DNA from: Legionellaceae bacterium
GTDB lineage: Bacteria; Pseudomonadota; Gammaproteobacteria; Legionellales; Legionellaceae
Length of the DNA: 64,000 nucleotides
NCBI GenBank assembly: GCA_030696305.1
Contig: JAUYSP010000025.1
Span: 1 to 64,000, forward strand
Direction: 5' to 3'
Every line of letters begins with the position of its first letter. The first letter of the stretch is position 1. Both the position numbers and the translations under genes were made by a program. The notes under the pieces are model-generated. The model saw only the letters and a list, made by a program, of their open reading frames with translations, was not told the origin of the DNA and ran no database searches. Shown here piece after piece: positions 1 through 7,932 of this stretch.

Positions 1-7
1 ACGAAGT

Positions 8-76
8 GAAGCAATCCAGATCGATGTGACTTAAAAACTCCGATATCTGGATTGCTTCGCTAACGCTCGCAAAGAC
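8..76. repeat. Palindromic intergenic repeat, possibly cut by the window edge
   Basis: Positions 8-21 (GAAGCAATCCAGAT) are the exact reverse complement of 45-58, with a 23-nt loop. The tail GCTAACGCTCGCAAAGAC follows. This is the style of an interspersed repeat around the motif GCAATCCAG seen between genes in many intracellular gammaproteobacteria. The left part may continue outside the window. No coding potential is seen. Confidence 0.6.
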
Positions 77-150
77 AATTATGACTGTATAATATCAAAA
101 TTAATATTTTATGCTCAATAATTTATAATGGGACAGCCCTATAGAGTGTG

Positions 151-175
151 TGGAAATGAATTGTCAATAGACCCT
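151..175. repeat. End fragment of the interspersed palindromic element
   Basis: The string TGGAAATGAATTGTCAATAG followed by ACCCT matches the right-hand end of the elements at 26698-26781 and 52989-53066 (GGAAAT-AATTGTCAACAG-ACC). No matching left end is obvious, so this looks like a degenerate or partial copy. It lies downstream of rlmF. Confidence 0.5.
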
Positions 176-219
176 AATTAAAAAAGGGTTTGTCTGTGTT
201 TTTTGTGGTTCGAACAAAT

Positions 220-1164
220 TTAAATGGCATTCCAATATTTCCCTTTCCACTCTTTTTGTTGTGACTCATTTAAAAAAGTCCAGGCAACAATCCTGCTCAC
301 TTTCTGCCCTTGCGCCATATCAATAGTTTTTGTTTCTAATGCTTTTACTTTAACAAGTGCTCTGTATACATCAGGGAGATTGGATTTCTTTGAGATGAGG
401 GTTGAATACCAGAAACAATTTGTTGGAAATTGGGCACTTTCTGCTATCATTTTTCGGACAAATGACTTTTCACCCCCTGCGCACCACAGTTCGTTATGTT
501 GTCCGCCAAAATTCAAAATGGTTTTACTGTTTTTTTTAAGACCTAAATTCTTCCATTTTCGCTCTGTTCCAGCTTGCGCTTCCGCTAAAGAGGCATGAAA
601 AGGGGGATTACAAATAGATATATCAAACCTGTCATCTGTTTTTATAATATTTCTAAAAATAGCTGATGAAACGGGTTGTATTCGGCATTCAATAGCTCCT
701 TGTAAAGAATTATTTGAAGCGATGATTTGGTTCGCGGAATGAATGGCCACAAGATCGCTATCTGAACCAATAAAGTGCCAACCGTATTCGCTATGTCCGA
801 TAATGGGGTAAACACAATTAGCCCCAACGCCTATATCAAGGATCCGAATGAATTTTCCACGGGGTAAAACGCCATCATTACACGAGCTTAATAGATCAGC
901 TATGTAATGAATATAATCTGCCCTACCAGGAATGGGAGGACAGAGGTAATTTGGGGGAATATCCCAATTTTCAATACCATAAAACTGTTTTAACAATGCC
1001 TTGTTGAGTGTTTTTACTGCCGTTGGATCACTAAAATTTATGGATTCACTATTGTATTGATTAATGGATACAAATGCTGATAACTCCGGACAGCGTAGCA
1101 TCAGCTCTTTAAAGTCATAGCGCGAGCGATGTCGGTTACGAGGATGCAAAGTACCTTTTTTCAA
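220..1164 (-). CDS. rlmF: 23S rRNA (adenine(1618)-N6)-methyltransferase
   Basis: RlmF (YbiN) uses S-adenosylmethionine to methylate N6 of A1618 in 23S rRNA. The 314-residue length is normal for the family. The N-terminus has the family signature LHPRNRHRSRYDF. A SAM-binding glycine region follows (ILDIGVGANCVYPIIG, about residues 107-122). The catalytic N6-adenine methylase motif NPPFHAS is at about residues 186-192. It stands alone, with no operon partner visible; an intergenic repeat lies downstream. The call rests on whole-protein recognition and is firm. Confidence 0.95.
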   Translation of the reverse strand: MKKGTLHPRNRHRSRYDFKELMLRCPELSAFVSINQYNSESINFSDPTAVKTLNKALLKQFYGIENWDIPPNYLCPPIPGRADYIHYIADLLSSCNDGVLPRGKFIRILDIGVGANCVYPIIGHSEYGWHFIGSDSDLVAIHSANQIIASNNSLQGAIECRIQPVSSAIFRNIIKTDDRFDISICNPPFHASLAEAQAGTERKWKNLGLKKNSKTILNFGGQHNELWCAGGEKSFVRKMIAESAQFPTNCFWYSTLISKKSNLPDVYRALVKVKALETKTIDMAQGQKVSRIVAWTFLNESQQKEWKGKYWNAI

Positions 1165-1398
1165 TTTATAGACTCTATGTTTATTATAAAAATTAAATGG
1201 AGCTTAAATATCTCATTAATTGTCGCAATTTAGCACGAAAATATTTGGCATGTCATGAGTTATCGTTCGAATCAGAGGTCCGACTGGAACAAAGCTAAGT
1301 TCGCGCATTTATTTGCTCATTTATTTACTACATTGAATAAATATTTAATATGTGATTAAATATTACCCATAACTGGGTTGTATAACGGCATATATATA

Positions 1399-2028
1399 AT
1401 GACATTTCTTTCTAGTATCGTGAACGAACCAACTCCTTTAATTCATGCCAATGAGTTTTTGGCACTCCAATTTAATTTTCAAAGTGAAATAAGTTTATCA
1501 TATCAGATTGCAGTTCAAGATATATTACGTCGCTTTCAGCAAAACGAAATCATGTCAATTATGGCGCCAGATGGCGAGCTATTTTCTCCTATTCAATTTG
1601 ATAGTCCAGAGCACAAAAAAATTTATATGAATGCTTTTATCGAGCATAAAGATTTTGATGTTTCTAAAATTGTAGCGAAGCATTTTAATGATTATTGCCG
1701 TGAATATCAGCACATGTTTACTGAGGAAATTAAAGAGCAAGCTTTGTTATTAGTTATAAAATTATACGATTGGATTCATCCAGGGATGAAAGACTTTTAT
1801 AATATGTTTCTTTTTTCTTTAAAGACAGACATTTTTAGTACGAACAATAATCCCGGTGCGAAAGAAATAGAGAATTTTGTTTATGACTTATGTATACAAA
1901 TAAGTCTTAGCTTGAAACATCAATTTGCAACAATAGAGATTGATGCTTTTGTTTTGACCAATCAAATGACGTACCAATTTGGTTTAATGGATACAGATAT
2001 TGATCTGTTTTTTATATTATTGCTTTAG
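1399..2028 (+). CDS. Unrecognised protein, 209 aa
   Basis: I do not recognise this protein. It begins MTFLSSIVNEPTPLIHANEF. A TTG 21 nt upstream in the same frame could extend it by 7 residues, but the ATG at 1399 is the more natural start; no strong Shine-Dalgarno is seen. The sequence is mostly helical and polar, rich in Phe, Asp and Ile, with no clear signal peptide. It ends in a short hydrophobic stretch (DIDLFFILLL), which may mean truncation or a membrane-associated tail. It is followed 92 nt later by another unrecognised gene on the same strand. A host-directed function is possible in this kind of organism, but nothing in the sequence proves it. Confidence 0.5.
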   Translation: MTFLSSIVNEPTPLIHANEFLALQFNFQSEISLSYQIAVQDILRRFQQNEIMSIMAPDGELFSPIQFDSPEHKKIYMNAFIEHKDFDVSKIVAKHFNDYCREYQHMFTEEIKEQALLLVIKLYDWIHPGMKDFYNMFLFSLKTDIFSTNNNPGAKEIENFVYDLCIQISLSLKHQFATIEIDAFVLTNQMTYQFGLMDTDIDLFFILLL

Positions 2029-2120
2029 GCGCAATACCAATAGGTGACTATGTTCTGCTTTATATGGAAAAAAAAAGAAATGAATGGTAAGCTATTGCTC
2101 TTTTTCCATGGGTTAATATT

Positions 2121-2792
2121 ATGTTTTATAAACAATCCTCTGTAAATGATCATAAGGTTTTTTTTAAAAGTTACTATTCCGACATAAAAGATTTTGCAGT
2201 TCTCGCACGAAAAAAACTGGATGACCAGTTTAAAAATCAACCTATGAACGACCAAATAGCACGCATCAGAGATTCGATAGTTAAAGAATTACAGAACGCT
2301 ATAAATGCGAGTATGCCGGTTTTCAAAATAACGACGCATCCCCTTGAAATGAGCACGATTAGAAATACTTACGCTTTGAAATCATTATTAGAAAATAAAC
2401 GTAAAAAAATTGTAGAAGGATTTATAATTCTTCTCCTCGTTTTGATGTTTCTTGGGATTTTAAGTGGCCTTGCTATGTTAACTAATTTAACAATGATAGG
2501 GGGGGTAGTTGCAATCGTTGCATTTATCGGTTTTGGTCTTTTTCTTGAGTTTGATCGCCTCGAGAAATTACCTGACGCTGCTGATTTTATTGGTCAAAGA
2601 CCATACAATTCCATTATTTCAAGCACAACCCAATTTTGGGTGAAAAATGAATTATGTTTGTTTGCTTACATGACGAAAGATGAGGAGTTAAAGGGTTTGA
2701 GAAAGGAAGCCGAGCAAGAAATAGATAAGCTCAATTCTTGGAATGTTGCTGATAATAATTCAATGGTTGCTGAGATATGTTCACCGATATAG
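2121..2792 (+). CDS. Unrecognised membrane protein with one hydrophobic hairpin
   Basis: This 223-residue protein is not recognised. Residues 1-90 are polar and helical. Two adjacent transmembrane segments lie at about residues 97-118 and 121-142, forming a hairpin that includes LILLLVLMFLGILSG. A polar C-terminal domain follows (about 145-223), rich in charged helices (KDEELKGLRKEAEQEIDKL). A hairpin flanked by two cytosolic helical domains is common among bacterial proteins targeted to host membranes, but it is not diagnostic. It shares orientation with the genes on either side, at spacings of 92 and 231 nt, so co-transcription is uncertain. Confidence 0.5.
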   Translation: MFYKQSSVNDHKVFFKSYYSDIKDFAVLARKKLDDQFKNQPMNDQIARIRDSIVKELQNAINASMPVFKITTHPLEMSTIRNTYALKSLLENKRKKIVEGFIILLLVLMFLGILSGLAMLTNLTMIGGVVAIVAFIGFGLFLEFDRLEKLPDAADFIGQRPYNSIISSTTQFWVKNELCLFAYMTKDEELKGLRKEAEQEIDKLNSWNVADNNSMVAEICSPI

Positions 2793-3023
2793 TTAACATA
2801 ATCATAATCTCTTCTTCTTTTGTAGAATCCACACCAGTATTAAGTAAAAGCACACTGTTAAATTTAGCATCAAGTAGAGATGCGTGTGTGGCATTTCTAT
2901 TATTAAGATCTTCATGGAAATGATCAGCAAATTACACAAAGGTTGGATCTTCGCAAAAAAGATGTATTTATACGGAAAGTCATTCAGTTAAAAAGAGCAA
3001 AGTACAAGAGAGCGGATTATATC

Positions 3024-3956
3024 ATGGTAATTACTGAACAATCTCTAAACACAAGAGCAAGGCTTAGATTGGCCTTTTATCCCTTTTGTATGATTTTATT
3101 TGGTCTTATGCTTGGATGTAGTGTTTTTAATTGGATTTTGTTTATTAGACCTGAAAAATTTAACTATAATCCCGATTTATTGTATTTATATACACCATTA
3201 ATATTGTCTTTCTTTGCTGTTTTGATACGGCTTAAGCGAGTAATTTTCAAGCTCAGTGGTTTAGATGGTAAGACTAACACTAAAATAGTTTATTATTTAG
3301 CCTCCGTTCTGCTAATCACAACTTCTATCTATTATTCGCAAATTTTACTTGAAGATTTTTCCGCTAAGGTAGTGCACTTGAAGGATATCTCAGATATTTA
3401 TGACCATAAAATAGCCAAATTTTTTACAGTCGATAATTATCGCGTCGAAAAAGCATCTTTGGGACATTATTTTTCTATAAAAAGGGATCGTTACAAAGGG
3501 CATGTTGGTTTAATTATGGATATGTTTTTTGTTTTTCCTGTTTTTTCTCAATACTATCAAAATCCTGTTGTTTGGATAGGTGTTCATTTTAATAAAAGCA
3601 CAGGAACAGATTATCTTTTTTGGGAAGATTTAGAGCCATTTCGTTTACGCTTTGCTAATGATACTTTTAACCAAGTATTTAAGATGCCTCTAGATAAATT
3701 TGACTACCTTGAGCTCATGTCTGATAACTTTATAAATAATAGTTTTTATGAAGCGTTAAAAGACAGTAAATTAAAACTAACCCATCACCAAATTGTATTG
3801 TTAGCGCATTATGAACCACTAAAAGACAAGCTCAATGCTGATATTTACCATGTTATCATTGCATTAATCGCTTCATTGCTGATATGGTTTTTTGTTATTA
3901 CCCCACCAATTAATTGGGAGAAGTACAGTGCGCGTAGGATAAAAAAAGATGATTGA
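3024..3956 (+). CDS. Unrecognised integral membrane protein
   Basis: I chose the ATG at 3024 (MVITEQSLNTRARLR), giving 310 residues. A TTG at 2943 would add 27 basic residues and is less likely. Hydrophobic segments occur near residues 19-40, 54-73, 90-112 and again near the C-terminus at about 276-297 (YHVIIALIASLLIWFFVI). Between them, at about 113-270, is a large polar domain with many aromatic residues. That topology suggests a sensor-like or structural membrane protein with one extracytoplasmic domain. The family is not recognised. The 231 nt before it contain no convincing gene. Confidence 0.5.
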   Translation: MVITEQSLNTRARLRLAFYPFCMILFGLMLGCSVFNWILFIRPEKFNYNPDLLYLYTPLILSFFAVLIRLKRVIFKLSGLDGKTNTKIVYYLASVLLITTSIYYSQILLEDFSAKVVHLKDISDIYDHKIAKFFTVDNYRVEKASLGHYFSIKRDRYKGHVGLIMDMFFVFPVFSQYYQNPVVWIGVHFNKSTGTDYLFWEDLEPFRLRFANDTFNQVFKMPLDKFDYLELMSDNFINNSFYEALKDSKLKLTHHQIVLLAHYEPLKDKLNADIYHVIIALIASLLIWFFVITPPINWEKYSARRIKKDD

Positions 3957-4089
3957 TTTCTCGTCATCGCAGCTCGTCTCGTTACTTACTTCTTCTTAAT
4001 TAAAATTTCAAAATGGCTTATGTGGCTTGATCGAGTGCATAATATTGTACTAGGTATTCCTTTCAAAGTTTTTAAAAGCCCAAGATTTG

Positions 4090-4461
4090 TTATTTTTTTA
4101 ACTCAATGATCATTACTTTTATTGGATAGTTTGTAATATTTTCATCTCTATGTAATTCATGCTCTGGATCTTTTGTTAAATAATATGCTTTATCTTTTTC
4201 AAGTTTCAAATAATGCATCTTTCCTTTATTATTTGTGACTTTTAATAGTCCATTACTTAAAGCAACTAGTACACGGTCATAATCGTGGCGATGCATGGCT
4301 AAAACTTGATTGGAATTCGGATAGATAATTGTTTTCCAAACGTTGGTTCTGTTATTTGAAAACTGTGAAATGCGCGCGGTTGATCGTGTTTCTGCATAAC
4401 TTAGATCAATTGTGATAATTAATACGGTAATGAAGAAAACAACAATAGATTTTTTCATCAT
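4090..4461 (-). CDS. Secreted small cupin-fold protein
   Basis: This 123-residue protein has a lysine-initiated signal peptide (MMKKSIVVFFITVLIITIDL, cleavage likely after SYA near residue 23). The mature part is a single small beta domain with NQVLAMHRHDYDRVLVAL. The spaced histidines and the following strand pattern are typical of one half of a cupin barrel, where His residues bind a metal. Substrate and role are unknown. The RNA start overlaps a short ORF on the other strand. The cupin assignment is from motif and length only. Confidence 0.6.
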   Translation of the reverse strand: MMKKSIVVFFITVLIITIDLSYAETRSTARISQFSNNRTNVWKTIIYPNSNQVLAMHRHDYDRVLVALSNGLLKVTNNKGKMHYLKLEKDKAYYLTKDPEHELHRDENITNYPIKVMIIELKK

Positions 4462-4471
4462 AAAGATCTCT

Positions 4472-4678
4472 ATGCCTTCTAAAGATCTGATTTTAAATCA
4501 AAGCCAATCTATTGTAAAAGCTCTAGGACTCGGTGATTGTATTATAAAACTTGCTCTTAGCATCCTTATTCAACTGTGCTCTATTATAGCTCGTGGAATT
4601 TTGTCTCTATTACCAACAACATCTGTCACAGAAAGCAAAAATACAGAAATAACAAACAATATGATTAATGCGATGTAA
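4472..4678 (+). CDS. Possible small hydrophobic protein
   Basis: An open frame of 68 codons begins at an ATG 11 nt beyond the divergent cupin start, with AAAGA just upstream as a weak ribosome site. It would encode MPSKDLILNQ followed by a hydrophobic central helix (IIKLALSILIQLCSIIARGI) and a polar tail. Promoter room between the two divergent starts is essentially absent, which argues against expression. It may be a real small membrane protein, a truncated gene or chance. I give it low weight. Confidence 0.2.
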   Translation: MPSKDLILNQSQSIVKALGLGDCIIKLALSILIQLCSIIARGILSLLPTTSVTESKNTEITNNMINAM

Positions 4679-4738
4679 CAAACCGAAGCTCCTCATCCAC
4701 TAAGCCTATGCTCCACAGCAAAATTGTATACTTACATA

Positions 4739-4775
4739 GGTAATCAACTATATTTTTCAAACATAGTTGATTACC
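4739..4775. repeat. Perfect inverted repeat, 13-bp arms
   Basis: GGTAATCAACTAT at 4739-4751 is exactly reverse-complementary to 4763-4775, with an 11-nt loop (ATTTTTCAAAC). It ends four bases before the IS110-type transposase remnant begins. It may mark the breakpoint of that remnant or be a factor-independent hairpin. No T-tract follows, so terminator function is doubtful. Confidence 0.55.
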
Positions 4776-4778
4776 ACA

Positions 4779-4991
4779 GCAGTGATTGGCCAATCCAAAT
4801 GATTTTAAAATGGCAGACATTTTGCCGCATTTGTCGGCCTGGTTCCAAAGCAGCATTCAAGTGGCGGAAAAGACAGGTTATTAGGTATTAGTATACGAGG
4901 TGATGGTTATCTTCGAACGCTTTTGATTCTTGGTGCCCACTACGAGCAAATAAAAAACCTGATTATAAGAGCTGTTGAGTCACTGATTTAA
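4779..4991 (+). pseudogene. IS110/IS1111-type transposase remnant (C-terminal part)
   Basis: One frame reads AVIGQSK-stop-F-stop-NGR, then HFAAFVGLVPKQHSSGG, then KDRLLGISIRGDGYLRTLLI, ending at a stop at 4989-4991. The sequence around GLVPKQHSSGGK and GISxRGDxYLRTLLIxGA is the C-terminal transposase_20 region of IS110-family enzymes. Two in-frame stops (4800-4802 and 4806-4808) and the missing N-terminal DEDD catalytic half show that it is dead. IS1111-type elements are frequent in Coxiella relatives. Recognition of the family motif is strong; the exact left edge is uncertain. Confidence 0.8.
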
Positions 4992-5305
4992 AAGAAAGAC
5001 GAGGAGCAAATCGAGCTTGTGTTGTCTCTCATGTTTTTCTGATGGAATACGCTTACATTCAATAGCATGTGTCTGTTGCTGTATATTTATTTTATTGGCG
5101 CGAAACACGGTTGTAGTTGTAAGAAAAAACATCCGTTTGTTCGCATATTTGATGATTCATCCTGTACCAATATGCGATATTAAATAACCGATTTAATAGA
5201 GAAGCTTGTGTATTATATTCTCTATCCAATCGCATTTTCTTTTCGGGACTGTTGAAAAGACTGAACGGCATTATTCCTTAATTAAACAGTAGTGATAATT
5301 AACAT
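4992..5305. other. Gene-free stretch between the IS110 remnant and vapBC
   Basis: About 310 nt with no open frame that I can support. It probably contains further decayed mobile DNA, given the remnants on both sides. I see no tRNA, no strong hairpin and no clear promoter. Confidence 0.4.
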
Positions 5306-5704
5306 CTAACTCCAATCTTCAATATTTAGATCAGGCACACGCGTAAATTCCTTTTTATTATTCGTGACGAGAATGGAGTCCAAGCATTGGGCATGTGCTG
5401 CAATCATGGTATCAAGTGAGCCTATTGGCGTACCTTGCTTCTCAAGATACGATTGCAATTTACCATAATACTCAGACGTGCCTTCTTCAAACGGCATGAT
5501 ATCCAGTGGCGATAGAAATTGGCTTAAAGCCATTTTATTTTTTTTTTGATGTTGGCTTTTATAAACCCCATAAGTCAATTCGGCTAATGTTATTGACGAA
5601 ATGCAAACATCACCAATCGGAAGGGTAATGAATTTTTTTAAGACCCGCTCAGGATGCTGTTTAATAATATAAATACACATATTCGTATCAAGCATGTATT
5701 TCAT
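5306..5704 (-). CDS. vapC: VapC-type PIN-domain ribonuclease toxin
   Basis: This 132-residue PIN-domain protein is the toxin of a type II toxin-antitoxin pair; family members cleave RNA in an Mg2+-dependent way. The acidic active-site positions are all visible: Asp6 in MLDTNMCIYIIK, Glu42 in LAELTYG, Asp98 in GSLDTMIAAHA, and the TNNKKEF motif near residues 114-120. The length is standard. Its start overlaps the end of vapB by 4 nt, which implies translational coupling. It is intact, although it lies between two decayed transposase genes, which fits horizontal acquisition or addiction-mediated retention. Confidence 0.9.
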   Translation of the reverse strand: MKYMLDTNMCIYIIKQHPERVLKKFITLPIGDVCISSITLAELTYGVYKSQHQKKNKMALSQFLSPLDIMPFEEGTSEYYGKLQSYLEKQGTPIGSLDTMIAAHAQCLDSILVTNNKKEFTRVPDLNIEDWS

Positions 5705-5934
5705 GAAAAGAGATCCTCTCGATCCTGTTGAACCGGTTGTTCGCGCGTCGTCATGAAGTCAGCGGAAAATTTTTCAAGGCTATCCAAAAGTGGTCCCCAT
5801 GGATTTTCTTTGGATAATAACAAAACAACCTTCCCTGATTTTTTAATATAAACTTCATCTCCTTCAAACCGAAATTCCTTGGGCAATCGAACGGCTTGAC
5901 TTTGCCCGTTTTGAAACAATTTAGCTGTTTTCAT
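5701..5934 (-). CDS. vapB: VapB-type antitoxin
   Basis: This 77-residue antitoxin has an N-terminal AbrB/MazE-like swapped-hairpin DNA-binding domain (MKTAKLFQNGQSQAVRLPKEF, about residues 1-45) and a flexible acidic C-terminal tail that would wrap the toxin. The NGQSQAVRLPKEF motif is a hallmark of VapB partners of PIN toxins. It precedes and overlaps vapC, in the normal antitoxin-first order. Its start is only 5 nt from a perfect palindrome that is the likely autoregulatory operator. Confidence 0.9.
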   Translation of the reverse strand: MKTAKLFQNGQSQAVRLPKEFRFEGDEVYIKKSGKVVLLLSKENPWGPLLDSLEKFSADFMTTREQPVQQDREDLFS

Positions 5935-5938
5935 ATAT

Positions 5939-5984
5939 GCTCCCCATATAGTATATATTTTTAAGTATATACTATATGGGGAGC
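5939..5984. promoter_or_regulatory. Probable VapB/VapBC operator palindrome
   Basis: GCTCCCCATATAGTATATA at 5939-5957 is a perfect 19-bp reverse complement of 5966-5984, with an 8-nt spacer. It begins 5 nt upstream of the vapB start codon, which is where type II antitoxin complexes bind to repress their own operon. The AT-rich TATATACTATA core may also hold the -10 element. Functional assignment is by position and symmetry. Confidence 0.7.
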
Positions 5985-6230
5985 CTTCGTCGAGATTTAG
6001 ATCTGGATAAATTTTGCTGCGAATGTTGTCAAAAGATGAAATTGATTCAACAAAGTGCTGATAGACTTATAATTTCTCAGAAATTGATAAAGCGAAATGC
6101 TTTTCTGGCTGAACATTCTAATGGGATTACAGAAGGGTTTCATCGAAAGATGAAGTTGATTCAAGGAAGAGCTTATGGTTTTAGAAACTTTGAAAATTAT
6201 AGAATCAGGGTCAGAGTATTATGTGCTTGA
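5976..6230 (+). pseudogene. ISL3-type transposase C-terminal remnant
   Basis: The frame ends with SNGITEGFHRKMKLIQ-GRAYGFRNFENYRIRV-RVLC. This is the characteristic C-terminal end of ISL3-type DDE transposases, where the Glu in GITEGFH sits in the catalytic C-terminal block. Only about 60-84 residues remain of a roughly 400-residue enzyme. The apparent start codon lies inside the vapB operator palindrome and is fortuitous. A short internal echo (two copies of KMKLIQ, about 110 nt apart) may reflect a local duplication. It lies just outside the tRNA-Arg island boundary. Confidence 0.75.
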
Positions 6231-6277
6231 GAAAGTGCCCCTGCAAATGGGATGAGCCTATGTTGGATGTTATTTAA

Positions 6278-6328
6278 AAATGGTGCGCCCGGAAGGATTC
6301 GAACCTCCGACCCTTTGGTTCGTAGCCA
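6278..6328 (-). repeat. att-like duplicate of the 3' half of tRNA-Arg
   Basis: These 51 nt are identical to 12441-12491, which covers the 3' half of the intact tRNA-Arg(ACG) from the anticodon region through the encoded CCA plus three flanking bases. Beyond the identity the sequences diverge at once, and no tRNA 5' half is present here. This is the classical footprint of site-specific integration at a tRNA 3' end, so I read it as the distal attachment site. The next ~200 nt (6329-6530) hold a short direct repeat, GCCACAGTTA, twice, and no gene. Confidence 0.8.
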
Positions 6329-6530
6329 CAGGGTTGAATATATAATTCATTTAAAATCAATAAGCTGCGATGCATCAATGTGACGAACTACTGCCTAGAA
6401 CGGCCACAGTTATATGTACTGCCACAGTTAGGGGTTCTAGCCCGGAACCGGCGAAATTTCCGGATAAAAATTGGACACCTGCAACTAACTTTCCCGCATA
6501 TCAAACCTATCAGTGAAAATATTCAACTAG

Positions 6531-6601
6531 GGTCTGTTGACAATTGAGATGCCTAGGTCCGGTAATCCCCACGATTAATTCGTGGGGATTACCGGACCTA
6601 G
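6531..6601. repeat. Interspersed palindromic element with a long hairpin
   Basis: The left terminus GGTCTGTTGACAATT (6531-6545) matches other copies in the window. Inside is a perfect 22-bp inverted repeat: 6553-6574, beginning CTAGGTCCGGTAATCCCC, pairs with 6580-6601 across a 5-nt loop. The right terminus (AATTGTCAACAGACC) is not found, so the copy is partial. It lies just downstream of the outer-membrane protein gene and could act as a transcription stop. Confidence 0.65.
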
Positions 6602-6644
6602 AACTTCAGGGATGAGAGGAACAGTGTTATCACCCTATGTCATG

Positions 6645-7490
6645 CTATAAATCATAGTGAACGCCTATTGTTCCCATGTTGTAATATTGCGATCCAATTT
6701 TCACATCCCAATCACTTGTAACCTTATGCGTTGGATATACTGTTGAGCCAAAAGTATAAGAGGATGCACTGAGGTAAAGAAAGCGATACTCAACAAATAG
6801 ACTGGCGCTTGGTGTTATATCAAAAGCCATCCCAATTTTTGGTTGCGCGGCAAATGCAATAGACGTATCACTTGCGTTTGAGTTGTAGTGATTGATTCCA
6901 GGCTCTGCTGGCGTTTTTTGCGCTGAATTCGCACCAGAAATGGCAAGAACCGCTGCCCCTATTCCAACACCCACATAGGGGTGAAACTTATCTAAAGAGG
7001 GATGATCGACATTTAATACTGAATTAATGAGAAAAACACCAGTGCGAAGCGGGTAGGTGACATGAAAATAGTGTTCATCAATTCTTGTGGTGTCATTATC
7101 TTTATCATCGGCACTTAGCGTCACACCGCCTATATAATATCCTTCGAGCTCTGTTGCTGGAGCAAAAGACCAGGATGAATTGATATTATTTAGGACGCGC
7201 GTCGGCCACTTATACCCTACGTGACCGCCAACCAGCCACTCCGACTTATTAGCAGCTGATCCAACCGCATTTACTGCTAATGGGCCACCTTCATCCTCTG
7301 GATAAAATGATGTGCCGTGTTGACTATAATTACCACTGCTCAATGAGCCACCGCCACCAAAAGCGCCCACATAAATCTTCCCTAATGTGGCGTGAGGGAT
7401 TTCTCCCATCGTTCCTGCATAACTTGAAGACATTAATGACGAAAACAATAAACAAAAAAATGTTCGGCTATTCATTCTTTTTACTTTCAT
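6645..7490 (-). CDS. Outer-membrane beta-barrel protein
   Basis: This 281-residue protein has a signal peptide (hydrophobic FFCLLFSSLMSSSYA, cleavage near residue 25) and then a barrel with alternating aromatic strands. Examples are IYVGAFGGGGSL, LVGGHVGYKW, FHPYVGVGIGAAVLAIS, KIGMAFDITPSASLFVEYRFLYL and a last strand ending GTIGVHYDL. A C-terminal aromatic/Leu strand end is what the BAM machinery recognises. It resembles the OmpA-like/OprF-type small barrels that are numerous in Legionella relatives. AGGGA lies 6 nt before the chosen ATG. The specific function is unknown. Confidence 0.75.
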   Translation of the reverse strand: MKVKRMNSRTFFCLLFSSLMSSSYAGTMGEIPHATLGKIYVGAFGGGGSLSSGNYSQHGTSFYPEDEGGPLAVNAVGSAANKSEWLVGGHVGYKWPTRVLNNINSSWSFAPATELEGYYIGGVTLSADDKDNDTTRIDEHYFHVTYPLRTGVFLINSVLNVDHPSLDKFHPYVGVGIGAAVLAISGANSAQKTPAEPGINHYNSNASDTSIAFAAQPKIGMAFDITPSASLFVEYRFLYLSASSYTFGSTVYPTHKVTSDWDVKIGSQYYNMGTIGVHYDL

Positions 7491-7745
7491 TTTAATTCCC
7501 TATTATTGGTAATCACTACTTTTTCATTATGTAATCTATCGTGAGGTTAAAACGAGATCAATAGATAACCAGGGGTTTCTTCATAATAATTTTTTAAAAA
7601 GAAGTATTGGCTTCGTTTTTAATAAGCAGTGTCCTTGCGGCAGAGTCGCGTGACTGTCTAGAGAATTAATGGCGTAATAAGCCCTCTTGAAATCCCGAGG
7701 GCCAAATCATGACAACATTAACTTTCCCGGTAGTACTTTCAGCTA

Positions 7746-7874
7746 CTAGCGGTAGTGCACTTTGGTGGCGCACTTTTTATGTTCCCAGGTTCGTTTAATT
7801 AAATCAGATGTTGAACCGACATAGGGTGTTTCATTACGGCCGCTGGCCATAATATAAACATAAAATGTTCTCAT
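7746..7874 (-). pseudogene. Truncated GIY-YIG nuclease-like protein
   Basis: The frame starts at an ATG preceded by AAGGAAAAG and reads MRTFYVYIMASGRNETPYVG, then STSDLIKRTWEHK, followed by a short unrelated tail and a stop. This is the N-terminal half of a small GIY-YIG protein of the YhbQ/UPF0213 type (normally about 80-100 residues). Here the GIY is replaced by FYVYIM and YIG by YVG, with Arg conserved in LIKR. The C-terminal half with the catalytic Glu is gone. It lies 58 nt past the end of the IS5-type transposase gene, so insertion-associated damage is plausible. Confidence 0.65.
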
Positions 7875-7932
7875 CTCTTTTCCTTGATAGAGTATTGGAC
7901 TCAAGCCGATAATATCACTGAAGTTGCGCTGA

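Noticed and set aside
2793-3023. Minus-strand open stretch with ankyrin-like residues (NATHASLLDAKFNSVLLLNTGVD)
   Set aside because: No start codon and too short for a domain; it could be a pseudogene fragment, so it is not listed as a gene.
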